Assembly: GCF_006228185.1 (NCBI RefSeq)
Contig: NZ_CP040825.1
Location: 682,001 to 746,000, forward strand
Origin: Mycoplasma nasistruthionis
Lineage (GTDB): Bacteria > Bacillota_I > Bacilli_A > Mycoplasmatales > Metamycoplasmataceae
DNA: 64,000 bases
Direction of reading: 5' to 3'
Part shown: piece by piece, positions 12,621 to 22,503 of the stretch
Layout of the letters: each line of letters begins with the position of its first letter
Numbering within the stretch: the stretch's first letter is position 1
Translations under genes and position numbers: made by a program
Notes under the pieces: generated by a model
What the model saw: only the letters and a program-made list of their open reading frames with translations
Databases searched by the model: none
What the model was told of the DNA's origin: nothing

Positions 12621-13204
12621 TGTTCAATAACAGTGATATTTTGCAATTTATTGCAAAATTAAAACAAATACCTGGAATCAGTAAAAAACAAGCAGAAAAA
12701 ATTGTTTACTGAATTCTAGATAACCCTAAAGAAGTAGTTGAAGATATAGCAACTTCTTTTTTAGACTTAAAAGACAAAACAACATTTTGTGAACTATGTG
12801 CCAATATTAAAACAGATGGCAAATGTATTATTTGTCATAATCCAAAAAGAACAAATCAACTTATGATTGTAGAAAATCTACAATCACTTCAAAAAATCGA
12901 AAGTACTGATTTTTATCAAGGTAAATACTATGTTTTTAACACCTTAGTTGAAAATCATGGCGACTTAAATAAAAATAAGAAGCAATTTGACAATCTTTAT
13001 GATTATGCTACTGCTTTTGATGAAATTATTATTGCTATTTCACCAACTTTAAAAGGTAACTTAACATCAAGTGTAATTAAAAAACAATTAGTTAATATGG
13101 GACTTAAAGTTACAGAATTAGCAATAGGAGTTCCACTAGGAGCATCAGTTGATTATATTGACCCAATAACATTACAGTTTGCAATTAGAAACAGAAGAAA
13201 ATAA
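12620..13204 (+). CDS. recR: Recombination mediator protein RecR
   Basis: 194 residues, starting at the ATG overlapping the ebfC stop by one base; TGA at 12710-12712 is Trp. RecR works with RecF/RecO in gap repair by loading RecA. Visible features are an N-terminal helix-hairpin-helix (IPGISKKQAEKIV), a four-Cys zinc motif (CELC...CIICH), a Toprim-like region (MIVENLQSLQKIE) and the C-terminal GVPLGASVDYIDPITLQFAIRNR, typical of RecR. Its length is close to the family norm of about 198. A strong AGAGAGGTG ribosome binding site for tmk follows directly. Confidence 0.95.
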
Positions 13205-13221
13205 AGCAGAGAGGTGATTTT

Positions 13222-13863
<642 letters not shown>

Positions 13864-13877
<14 letters not shown>

Positions 13878-14763
13878 AATATTAGAAACCATAAGTGATT
13901 TAGCATCAAAAAATTCGCTAAATCACTTATTTTTATTAACAGCACATAATGTTTATAACTTTGAATCAGATTTATTAGATTTAGTTAATGCAATTAATTT
14001 ATCTAATTCTTGACAGTTAACACCTAATGTTATTCATTTAGGTTTAGAATCTAAAACAATTAAAAAACAAGACTTAGATCAAGCGTTTTTATTAGCTTCA
14101 AATTCTAATTCAACTAATTACAAATATAAAATCTTAATTATTCCAAATATCGAAAACATCAGTGTCAATGGGTTAAATGCAATTTTAAAATCAATTGAAG
14201 AACCTTCAGAAAACGTAATAACAATTTTAACAACTAACAAAATACAAAAAATATTGCCAACAATTTTATCTCGAGCTTTTGTTATTAAACCAATTATAAA
14301 TACCTATCAAGACACACTAAAACAAGTACAGGACTTAGGTATTGGTTCAGAATATTTAAATATTTACGCTGTTTTATATCAAGATGCAAATTATATTAAG
14401 CAGCTAATTGAAAATAAATCTGACACAATAATTGAAAAACTTATGCCTATTTTAGAATCTGATCAATTTCACCTTGATCTATTTAGATTTATAAACAAAA
14501 ATTTACTTAAAGACAATTTAGAAACAAATAATCTGATTTTAGATTTTTTAAAATCATTTTTATTAGATGCATTTTTACAAGATAAATCTAATCTAATCTT
14601 TAAAAACTTAATTAAAAATAAAACTAAATTAATCAAATCTAAACCACTGACTTTATCTTTTATTCATGATATTTACAATTTCAAAACTAACCTATCATAC
14701 TCTGCAAACTTTGAATTACAAAAACAACTATTAATCATCAAACTTATGGAGAAAAATGGCTAA
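13864..14763 (+). CDS. holB: DNA polymerase III subunit delta' (HolB-type)
   Basis: 299 residues with ATG at 13864 inside the tmk 3' end (14-base overlap, translational coupling likely). It is an AAA+ clamp-loader subunit lacking a usable P-loop: the segment where Walker A should be reads LLTAHNVYNFES. It retains the region resembling DnaX domain I-II (VNGLNAILKSIEEPSENVITILTTNKIQKILPTILSRAF), including the ILSR finger. TGA is Trp at about 14011. Together with DnaX and a delta subunit encoded elsewhere it would load the sliding clamp. Position directly after tmk and before rsmI is the usual Firmicutes/Mollicutes order. Confidence 0.88.
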
Positions 14764-15487
14764 ATTATACATCGTAGGAACTCCTATTGGAAACTTAGAA
14801 GACATTACTATACGTGCCTTAAATACTTTAAAATCAGTCAATTTTATTGCTTGTGAAGATACTAGGGTTACTCGTAAATTATTAGACAGATATCTTGAAC
14901 CAAATGAAATAGCTTCAAAGAAACTATTTAAATATGACAAGTTTACTGAAAAAAACAGCGCTAAAGGAATTATTAACCTTATTGAGCAAGGAAATGATGT
15001 TGCTCTTGTTTCAGATGCTGGTATGCCAGTCGTTTCTGACCCTGGTTTTGATGCCATTTCACAAGCATTGGCACAAGATATTGATATCGAAATCATTCCA
15101 GGAGTAACAGCAGCTATTACTGCTTTTGTAGGTTCAAATTTTAGTGCTGAATTTACTTTTTTAGGATTTATCAAAGACAAAACACAACAACGAATTAATC
15201 AACTAAAAGAACTTGCGATTGGTACTTATATTTTTTATGTTTCACCTCATAAACTAATTCAAACTTTAGACGATATTTACACAGTTTTTCAAGACAAAGC
15301 ACAACTTTGTTTAACAAAAGAATTAACTAAGCTTTATGAACAATGATTCAGAGGAAATGCTTTAGAGCTCAAAGAGCATTTTCAAAGTTTAGATAGCATC
15401 AAAGGTGAATATACATTAGTGCTTAATATACCTAAAAGTAAACGTGAAAAGGTCAATAAATACAAAAAGGATAAAATTGAAAAATAA
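14756..15487 (+). CDS. rsmI: 16S rRNA (cytidine-1402-2'-O)-methyltransferase RsmI
   Basis: 243 residues, ATG at 14756 overlapping the holB stop by 8 bases, with GGAG upstream. The family signature is clear: LYIVGTPIGNLEDITIRAL near the N-terminus, CEDTRVT, LVSDAGMPVVSDPGF and PGVTAAITAF, the SAM-binding elements of the tetrapyrrole-methylase fold. TGA at 15344-15346 is Trp, after which the frame runs to TAA 15485-15487. The enzyme methylates the ribose of C1402 in the ribosomal decoding centre. The next gene overlaps its end. Confidence 0.94.
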
Positions 15488-16760
15488 GTTTATTAATTTA
15501 GTATTTATTAACTTTAAGCGCCTGGTTACTGATTTACATAAGCAAGATTTAAATCCTAATTTTAGTTTTAAAAACAATGATGAATATATTGAATTTATCT
15601 TTCAAAAGCTTAATTCTTTATCATCTAGTTCAAAACAACAGCAGTTTATTAAAACTTTTGAAAATCAAGATATAGACACTTATGATTTTTCAGATCCATT
15701 TTTAGCTAAAGGAATGGATCTGCTAACTAATAATTCAAAATCTCCTATCTTTAAATACTTAAATGATGATAATTTTCAAATCCAATTAATGCCAGATTAT
15801 AGTTTCGTAATTCTTCAAAAATTTAATAACAAAACTGATAACAACATAAAATTATTTGATTGAATTAAAACCTTTTTAACTCATTTAATTTCAAATCAAA
15901 TAATTGACAGTTTTAATTATAAAAACACACTTATAAGTCGCTATACAAGGCTTAAAACTTTAAAAGTTGTTAATTGTGCCCTTATTGACAATGATTTATC
16001 AAGCTTTGAAATTGAAAAATGATATAAACAAAATGAGTTTTGTTATCTATCAAATCAAGATGAATCAATAAATCTGGAAATGTTTTATAAACAATTATTT
16101 TGAATCGAATCTTATTATCTAAGACAATCTTATTTAACTGCTAGGTTAGACACAATTGATACATCAAACATAAGTAAAGAAAATAATATTTTATTTCAAG
16201 TGTTTGACATACAAACAATGCAAGATTCAATTCAAATACCTAAAACAATATTTCCATCATTTGGCAATAAGTTTAATGATTTATTTCAACAAATTGAAGA
16301 CAAAATGTCTTCATTAAATATTTCAAAAGAAAATAAAAGTTATAAAATCAAATTTAGACAAGAAGTAGTGGCTTCTGCAGTTATTTTTGGTACAGCTTTT
16401 TTATCACTAACAGGTTTATTGCAAGTATGTACTTGAATATATGAAAGAGCTTATGGATATATCTCTGAAAATAATTATTCAGTTTATATCATTGATAAAA
16501 ACTGATGAATAGTATTAATTTTAGCAATAGTGTTTTCAGTAATTATCTTTTTAGGTTCTATTAGTTATTTCTTTTTTAGATTATCAAAAGCTTTAATTAT
16601 CAGAAAACAAGAAAAAACAGCCATTAAATATGAAAGACAACTAAAACTACTAAGAAATGAGTTTGATGTTAATTTAAGCCCTTGTTTTGCAAATAAACAA
16701 GGGTTTGAATTAAATCGTGTAGTTGAATTTAATAAAATCATTAATAAATTAACAAAATAA
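15477..16760 (+). CDS. Hypothetical two-TM membrane protein, likely TTG start
   Basis: About 427 residues. I chose TTG 15477 because AAGGA lies at 15467-15471 with a 5-base spacer and it overlaps the rsmI stop like other genes in the cluster; GTG 15444 is an alternative without a good binding site. TGA occurs as Trp many times (15861, 16020, 16101 and others) with no true stop until TAA 16758-16760. Residues up to about 290 are soluble. Two hydrophobic segments follow near 16370-16430 (VVASAVIFGTAFLSLTGLLQV) and 16505-16580 (WWIVLILAIVFSVIIFLG), then a basic tail. No recognised family. It probably shares the dnaX-rsmI transcript, which ends at the hairpin just downstream. Confidence 0.75.
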
Positions 16761-16783
16761 AATACGGCAGTGCCGTATTTTTT
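16761..16783. terminator. Bidirectional terminator between convergent genes
   Basis: Perfect stem AATACGGC / GCCGTATT with loop AGT. T-runs flank it on the + side (TTTTTT), and it sits between the + strand stop at 16760 and the - strand stop at 16782. Confidence 0.85.
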
Positions 16784-17258
16784 AGTTCATTTTAACTTTT
16801 AGAATGTATTTTGAAATTAATTTGTTGTTTTGATATTGTTCAGAGAAACTTACAATTCCTGGACAGTGAATTTCATTTGGTAAAAATAACATGAAATTAT
16901 CTGGCTCTATTTCAACTAATCCTAAAGCCTTTTTAGCTTTGTAGTATCTTACATCCATTGCTGTGTCATAGTCAGTAATTGGTTCTAGTTGCTGTAAATA
17001 ATTAACTGGAATATAACCATAAACTTCTTTTTCTTTAAATAAGTGAATATCAGCATAATGATTATGTACTTCGCAAGTCATATCATTTGGTTTAGACATT
17101 TCTAATGTACGATGTACAAAAAACATATCATCATCAATTATATGTTTGCCTAATTCAAATTTACTTAAATCATTTTGTTGAATTCATTTAAAAGCTTTTG
17201 CTAACTTTGGATTTATATCTTTGTATAAATTCATGTTTTTAATTTTATCTACAATCAT
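16782..17258 (-). CDS. YhcH/YjgK/YiaL family protein
   Basis: 158 residues. ATG at 17256-17258 (minus strand) after AAAGAGG; TGA Trp at about residue 25. The pattern EVHNHYADIHLFKEKE followed by EPITDYDTAMDVRYYKAKKALGLVEIEPDNFMLFLPNEIHCPGI matches the YhcH/YjgK/YiaL (DUF386) family, whose cupin-like fold carries His and Glu metal ligands. E. coli YhcH (NanQ) acts in sialic acid use, and related proteins accompany sugar catabolism. No sialic acid genes are visible in this window, so the substrate is open. The gene lies downstream of the DUF2130-like gene but behind a terminator. Confidence 0.85.
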
Positions 17259-17289
17259 TTTACCTCTTTAATATTGTAGAGAATTTTAA

Positions 17290-17317
17290 AAAATCTAGCT
17301 ATAAAAGCTAGATTTTA
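17290..17317 (-). terminator. Terminator of the DUF2130-like gene
   Basis: Perfect stem AAATCTAGCT / AGCTAGATTT with a 5-6 base loop; on the minus strand it is followed by a T-run. Confidence 0.85.
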
Positions 17318-17323
17318 GTTCTA

Positions 17324-18985
17324 TTAATCCTCTACAGTATATTCTGCTTCTTGATCGTGTGTTAGTTGTTTAATTGAGTTTTCTTGCTCTAAAATTTCTT
17401 CTTTAACTTCATCACTGATTTCAACAAACTTAAACTTTGTAGCTTTTTTAAATAATATCTCTAGATTCTTTAAGAAGTCATTTGTTATTTTTTTCTCAAT
17501 TGCTTTGGAAGCTTCAAGAGCATCATTTAAAGAAGTTTGAATTTTATCATTTGATTTTTTTATTGAATTCAGGTCTTTATTAAAGTCCGCTAATTTTTTG
17601 TCTAAAAGTTGTGTAAATTCAATTGCATTTTGCTTAATGGTGAAAATTTCACTATTAATTTTTTCAATTTTATTTTGACCTTTTAAGTATAGTTCGTCAA
17701 ATCTAGCTTTTAATACTTTTAAGAAAGGTTTTAAAAGCACAGGTCTAAGGAAGTACATTTCATTAAATGTATCAGTTTTTTCATCATATTGTGAAATGTC
17801 TCTTAATAATCTTGAATCATTTGGATCGACTGTAGAAACTAACAGTGAAACAGTAGCATGTTTTTTAATGTGGTTTTTAAGTAGTGGTTCAAAGAATTGA
17901 CTGTTTTTAGTTTTAGTTTCACCGCTATTTGTGTATTCGGTTTTACATTCAATTAAAATTGTTGCATAAACTTTTTTTGGATTGTATTTGTCAAATAGTT
18001 CAATAATAAAGTCAGCCTTTGTAGCTTTGTTATCATCACCTTTAACAGAAGCATTATCTTTTTTAATTCTAAGTCCATCAGCTTCGCTGAAATCGTCTTT
18101 TACTTTTTCGTAAATTTCTGTTTCAAATTCTTCACCAATAACTTTAGAACTTCATGTATTTCTTCTTTCAAGTCTTCTTTTATCATCTTCTAAATTTTTT
18201 ATTTCATCTTTGTATTTTTGTTCTAGTTCAAGTGTTAAGTCTTTTTTAACTTGCTCAATTTCATTTTGTTTTTCGTTTAATCATTCAATTTTAGCAGTTG
18301 AAACCGCAAGTTCTTTTTCTGAATTAATATTTTTGTTGTTGTTTTTTAATTCGTTTATTTTTTCATCTAGTTGTTTTTGAATTTCATTTTTTTCTTCATT
18401 TAGTTTTGATTTAATTTCAAGTATTGCTTTTTCTTTTTCTTCTTTGGCTAGTTCTTCTTTGGCATTTAATTTAGCTTTTAGATCAAAAATAATTGTATTC
18501 AATTCATTTAATTCTTTTTCTTTTTTATCTTTTAATTCATTGTAATTTTTATTTTCACGTTCAATTAGTTTGATTTTTTCATCATTTAGTTTTGCTTCAG
18601 TTTCAAGTATTGCTCTTTCTTTTTCACTATCAAATTTTTCAATTTGAGTTTTTAATTCATTTAATTCATTTTCTAATTTATGTTTTTCTTTATTATGTAA
18701 TTCATTTAATTCTTTTTCTTTTTGAGCAATTAAATTTTTTGTTTTATCCATATTAGGAAGTTTTTCTAAAAAATCTTTTTCAATTTGAGTTCTTAAATTA
18801 TTATTTTGACTAGTTTCTAAATATTCTTGAATAAGCTTGTCAAATTCAGGAACTTCAGAAACAAATATTTCATAGTTTTGATTTTCAATTTTAAATAATA
18901 AGCTTTGTGATTTTAAGTCTACAAAAACTTTTTCAATTTTACTTGCGATTTTATTGCTCCTTTTAATTTTTTTGGTTTTTAACAT
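17324..18985 (-). CDS. DUF2130-like coiled-coil protein
   Basis: 553 residues in one frame, with Trp TGA near 18281 and 18147. Residues about 60-275 are a long, highly charged coiled coil (repeated KEKELNEL, EEKEKAILEIKSKLNEEK). The following block (WSSKVIGEEFETEIYEKVKDDFSE... KADFIIELFD... YATILIECKTEYTNSGETKTKNSQFFEPLLKNH) matches what I know of DUF2130 proteins, whose conserved core has a nuclease-like D...ExK arrangement (ADFII...IECKTE). A DNA-related role is inference. The start is not certain: the first ATG (18985) lacks a good binding site, while AAAAGGAG occurs about 30 bases inside the gene. A 39-base tandem palindromic repeat lies upstream. Confidence 0.75.
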
Positions 18986-19006
18986 AAATAAGAAAAAGCG
19001 CTTTTG

Positions 19007-19083
19007 TGTTTTATCTATGTTTAATAGAATTTTAACATAGATATTTGTTTTATCTATGTTTAATAGAATTTTAACATAGATAT
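19007..19083. repeat. Tandem 38-bp palindromic repeat, two copies
   Basis: Two identical 38-base copies (19007-19044 and 19046-19083, period 39). Each contains the inverted repeat ATCTATGTT ... AACATAGAT. The position just upstream of a divergent gene pair suggests an operator or transcript-end structure; neither is shown. Confidence 0.85.
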
Positions 19084-19379
19084 TAAAAAATTATCATTTT
19101 TTAAAAAATATTTTTTTGAATTCTATTTTGTGTCATTTTATCCGTAATTTTTATATTAATTAGCAGTTGATTATAACAAATACTAAAACTGCTAATTAAA
19201 AATGATTTCTGGACATTTATACACATTTACATTATAACTTTGTTAAGTTTAAAAAATAATTTAAAAGATAAATTATGGGAAAATCGTGGTTTATTAAGAC
19301 AAGTTATTAAAACTATATTAATTCAAATGAACATAATAGTAAAAACGTAACATAGTTTCATGTGCTTAAAAATTAGTTT

Positions 19380-19385
19380 TATAAT
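19380..19385 (+). promoter_or_regulatory. -10 box giving a probable leaderless mRNA
   Basis: TATAAT, 6 bases before ATG 19392, which places the transcription start at or next to the start codon. No ribosome binding site is present. Confidence 0.65.
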
Positions 19386-19391
19386 ATCAAT

Positions 19392-19607
19392 ATGAAATCA
19401 TCAAAATCAAATAAAGCTAATAGAAAAACTACTAAACAAAAGAAATTAACTCTTAATGATCTAGGGCAAAATGAATTAAATGCATATGAATGAATAGTCA
19501 AAAGTATCTTTGAAGATCATCAAATAGGTGAAGATGAAGTATTAAAATACTTAAATGAATATAAAAAACAAAATCCAGATAAAAAGATTTCAAACATACT
19601 CAATTAA
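19392..19607 (+). CDS. Small hypothetical protein, 71 residues
   Basis: ATG 19392 to TAA 19605-19607, with one Trp TGA in AYEWIVKSIF. The first 20 residues are Lys/Ser/Asn-rich (MKSSKSNKANRKTTKQKK), the rest is a predicted helical, acidic segment (LNDLGQNELNAYEWIVKSIFEDHQIGEDEVLKYLNEY). It has its own TATAAT box immediately before the ATG and a terminator overlapping its end, which supports a real gene. I recognise no family. The helical part resembles the short acidic segment at the IS element orfA-orfB junction only in general composition. Confidence 0.65.
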
Positions 19608-19626
19608 AACGGGTATGTTTTTGTTT
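19592..19626 (+). terminator. Terminator overlapping the end of the 71-residue gene
   Basis: AAACATACTC / GGGTATGTTT stem, loop includes the stop codon, followed by TTTTTG. Confidence 0.7.
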
Positions 19627-19652
19627 TCTAAACCAATAAGTTAAAGCAAAAT

Positions 19653-19688
19653 AAAACGTTATATGTTATTAACAACATATAACGTTAT
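19653..19688 (-). terminator. Terminator of cdsA
   Basis: Perfect 13-bp stem AACGTTATATGTT / AACATATAACGTT with loop ATTAAC (19655-19686); on the minus strand it is followed by TTTTATTTT. Confidence 0.85.
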
Positions 19689-19706
19689 TTGTATCTTATT
19701 TTAATA

Positions 19707-20774
19707 TTAATTAATTGATGATAAAACAGCTAGTATAGCAAATAAAACAAACACAAAGCTAATACTATCAAAACGATCTAATGCACCACCATGTTCTTTT
19801 AAAAGTTTTGAAAAATCTTTAATTCCGTTCATTCTTTTAATTCCTGAGAAATATAAGTCACCAAATAAAGCTGCAAAAGGAGCTATAAATAAGAAAGTAA
19901 TTATATAAGCAGTGAAATTAGAAGTATTTAAAAAATAATTAAATATGGTGTTTTGTGTATATAAATTTGAATTAATACCATTTTTAATTCCATACATTGA
20001 TGAAATTAAAATTAAAGCAACAAGCATTGAAGTTAAATAACCAACAAATGCTCCTTCATAAGTTTTTTTAGGACTTAATTTTGGTGCTAATTTAGGTTTA
20101 ATAAATTTATGACCTAAAGTTTTACCACCAAAATAACCACCTATATCATATCCACATGAAATGAATAAGAATAACATTATTAATTCAAGTCCATAGTTTT
20201 GTGTTAATAAAACTATAAAAAATTTAATAAATATAATTAAGATTGCAAGTGTTAATCCATAAATTAAAGAATTAATTATTAATCATTTATAATTTGGCAT
20301 CTTAATTATGAATAACTTAATCATAATTCTAAAAATAATTGCTAGTATAGGTATTAACAACAAGTATCAATCAAATACAAATTGACGAGTTAATTTTCCT
20401 ACTTCATTTAAGTCATTTGATCAACCAAATTCATTTTGTTTTCCTGTGAATAAAAGTAATTGTTGTCATAAAGACATGTTGCCAAATACACCAACTAAAG
20501 CAATTGCTGAAAGTAAAATGGCAAAATATTTATTTTTAATAGTGCTCATATTTAATTCAAAAAACAATCAGAATGAGAATATTATTAAAAGCACTGCTGA
20601 TGTTGATTTAAATAATAGTTTTACACCTTCAGATAAGTTTTGATTATATGTCGGATTAAAAGAAACTAAAAGCAAAGTAAATAAAGGAATAGCTACTAAA
20701 ATTAAAATAAGTGCAGGAATTAACCTGTTTTTTACAAAGCTTTTATTAGTGTTGTTTAATCTGTTTGAATTCAT
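19707..20774 (-). CDS. cdsA: Phosphatidate cytidylyltransferase
   Basis: 355 residues, several hydrophobic segments, Trp TGA codons in the middle third. Makes CDP-diacylglycerol from phosphatidic acid and CTP in the membrane. The CdsA signature is in the last third: CGYDIGGYFGGKTLGHKFIKPKLAPKLSPKKTYEGAFVGYL, then LFGDLYFSGIKRMNGIKDFSKLLKEHGGALDRFDS, the conserved S-x(8)-K-R-x(4)-K-D-x(5)-H-G-G-x(2)-D-R-x-D block. The N-terminal third carries the first membrane helices (NRLIPALILILVAIPLFTLLLV). ATG 20774 is preceded by a -10 box 7 bases away, with no binding site. It is monocistronic. Confidence 0.93.
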
Positions 20775-20781
20775 ATTTTAA

Positions 20782-20787
20782 ATTATA
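20782..20787 (-). promoter_or_regulatory. -10 box of cdsA, probable leaderless mRNA
   Basis: TATAAT on the minus strand, 7 bases before the cdsA ATG. Confidence 0.6.
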
Positions 20788-20880
20788 TTAGATTAATTTT
20801 TAGGTTGTAGAGTTTTGTTAACTTCACGAAAGACATGGTAAAAAAGTTAGAAAATCACAATTTAAATATTTAATTCATTT

Positions 20881-22503
20881 TTATTCAACAGAGTTTTTTC
20901 AGTATTTAGTTTTAAAAGGATGAATTTCTTTCGGTTCTATTTTTACTTGATAAGGTTTATTATGATATTTATAAATTAAGTCAAAATATATATCATCAAT
21001 ATGTTTTATACTGCTGTCGTTTTGAAAAAATTGATGTGATTTGTAATTATTTATGTTAATTGGTTTTAAATTAAATAAAAATGTTGTGTTATCAATTTCT
21101 GGTTCAACATCAGGGTATAAATGACTAATTTTAATTATTGTTTCAGATGAATTATCTGAATTGAAGTCATTTGTAAAAAGTGGATTATTTAAAGAATTGT
21201 CAGAATAAAAGTCTAAATCAAATGAATTGTTTATATATAAATCTAATCAATTAGAAATATTTACAATATCTCCTGAATTCTTTTTATTAAAATCAACAAG
21301 TAATTTTTCTATTTTATCCTTGATTTTTAAAGGCATTAAGGCTGTTTTATCAAAATATTTTGTTTTATTTTGTATTAGATAATTTAATCAACTTACAGAA
21401 AATATTTTATTTTCGAACTTTTTAACATATTCATCAAAAGATAAAAAATTAGGTAAATAAGCAACAACAATTTCACAATAAGTAATATCGTTTTTAGTTC
21501 GACTTGTGAAGTCATATTTAATTCAATAATTATTTGTATTTGAATTTTGATTTTTAGGAATGTTAAGTTTTATATAATTCTCAATACCGATTTTATGACT
21601 TTGATTCCCTTCAATTCGTTCTATTTCTCGATAACCAAGAAATTCAGGCACAACAGTATGTAGCTTCCATAAGCCGAATGTTTTATTTTTTCATTCATTT
21701 GTTTCAGTAACTAATTTATCATTAGAAACAACTTGATTTAATCAAGAAAAATCAGCATTTATATCGCCAAATTTACGATACACACTTTTTTGATTTAAAG
21801 ATAAGTCAATGCTATATAAATACTTAAGAGGGTTTCAAGAAGTATTTAAATAAAGATAATCATTTAAAAGAAATGAATAGTACTGTGAGTTTAATTCAGA
21901 TTGAAGAATTGGATTATCGCGTTCAGGATTAAAATATTTTTCTTCAGGAATTTCCGTGTCAGTAAATAGCCCCATATGTTTTTTAAGTTCTGGCGTTTCT
22001 TGAACAACTTTTATATCAAAATTAGATTCTGCAGTTAAAAAAATATTTTTATAATGTTCATCGACTAAATACTTTTTATAATTTACATATTGAGTTAAAT
22101 ACATTGTGTACATATTTTGCAGAATTAATTTTCTAAAAGTCAAGTTATTTTTTAAATCACTTAATTTTGAATTTTCATCTATTACTAATTTTTTCAGCTC
22201 CACTGATTCATTTAATTCATTAATTCTTAATTTATTTTCATTTATAGCTTTTTCTAATTCTGGCGTTAAGGTGAAACTTTCATTATTTTTGTTCTGATCA
22301 TACTGAAAATTCATAATAGTTTTTAGTGCTTTATAGGGATCTGTAATGTTTGGTAAGATGGTATTGTATTTTTCAGATTCCTTAAAACTTGGTCATACTT
22401 TATATTTATTTTTTTGCTCACAACTAGCAGAAATTGCAATTGGAATAAATAATGTGCATGATGGCAATAACAACAATCTAAATATTTTGGATTTCACTAG
22501 CAT
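20881..22503 (-). CDS. Lipoprotein downstream of the S8 protease
   Basis: 540 residues from ATG 22503 (GGAGG, 6-base spacer) to TAA 20881-20883; multiple Trp TGA codons. The N-terminus MLVKSKIFRLLLLPSCTLFIPIAISASC is a lipoprotein signal with Cys at about residue 28. The ATG lies inside the protease 3' end (26-base overlap), so the two are translationally coupled. The middle and C-terminal parts share a pattern with the lipoprotein at 24764-26182: an LNIP motif, then YLPNFLSFDEY (here) against YLPKFLTYYEF (there), then a W...NYLI / NFLI segment. These two are diverged paralogs on either side of a protease gene. I recognise no named family. A role in substrate binding for the protease is inference from the operon. 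Confidence 0.85.

Larger units (their letters stand above)
18986..19391. other. Divergent intergenic region, 406 bases
   Basis: Between the divergent DUF2130-like gene (-) and a 71-residue gene (+). It holds two tandem copies of a 38-base palindromic unit (19007-19083) and a -10 box at 19380-19385. I see no further gene; the middle (19085-19370) is A/T-rich with no clear structure. Confidence 0.7.

Noticed and set aside
16200-16760. Separate small genes at 16200-16436 and 16530-16760
   Set aside because: Both are fragments of one frame interrupted only by TGA codons, which are Trp here.
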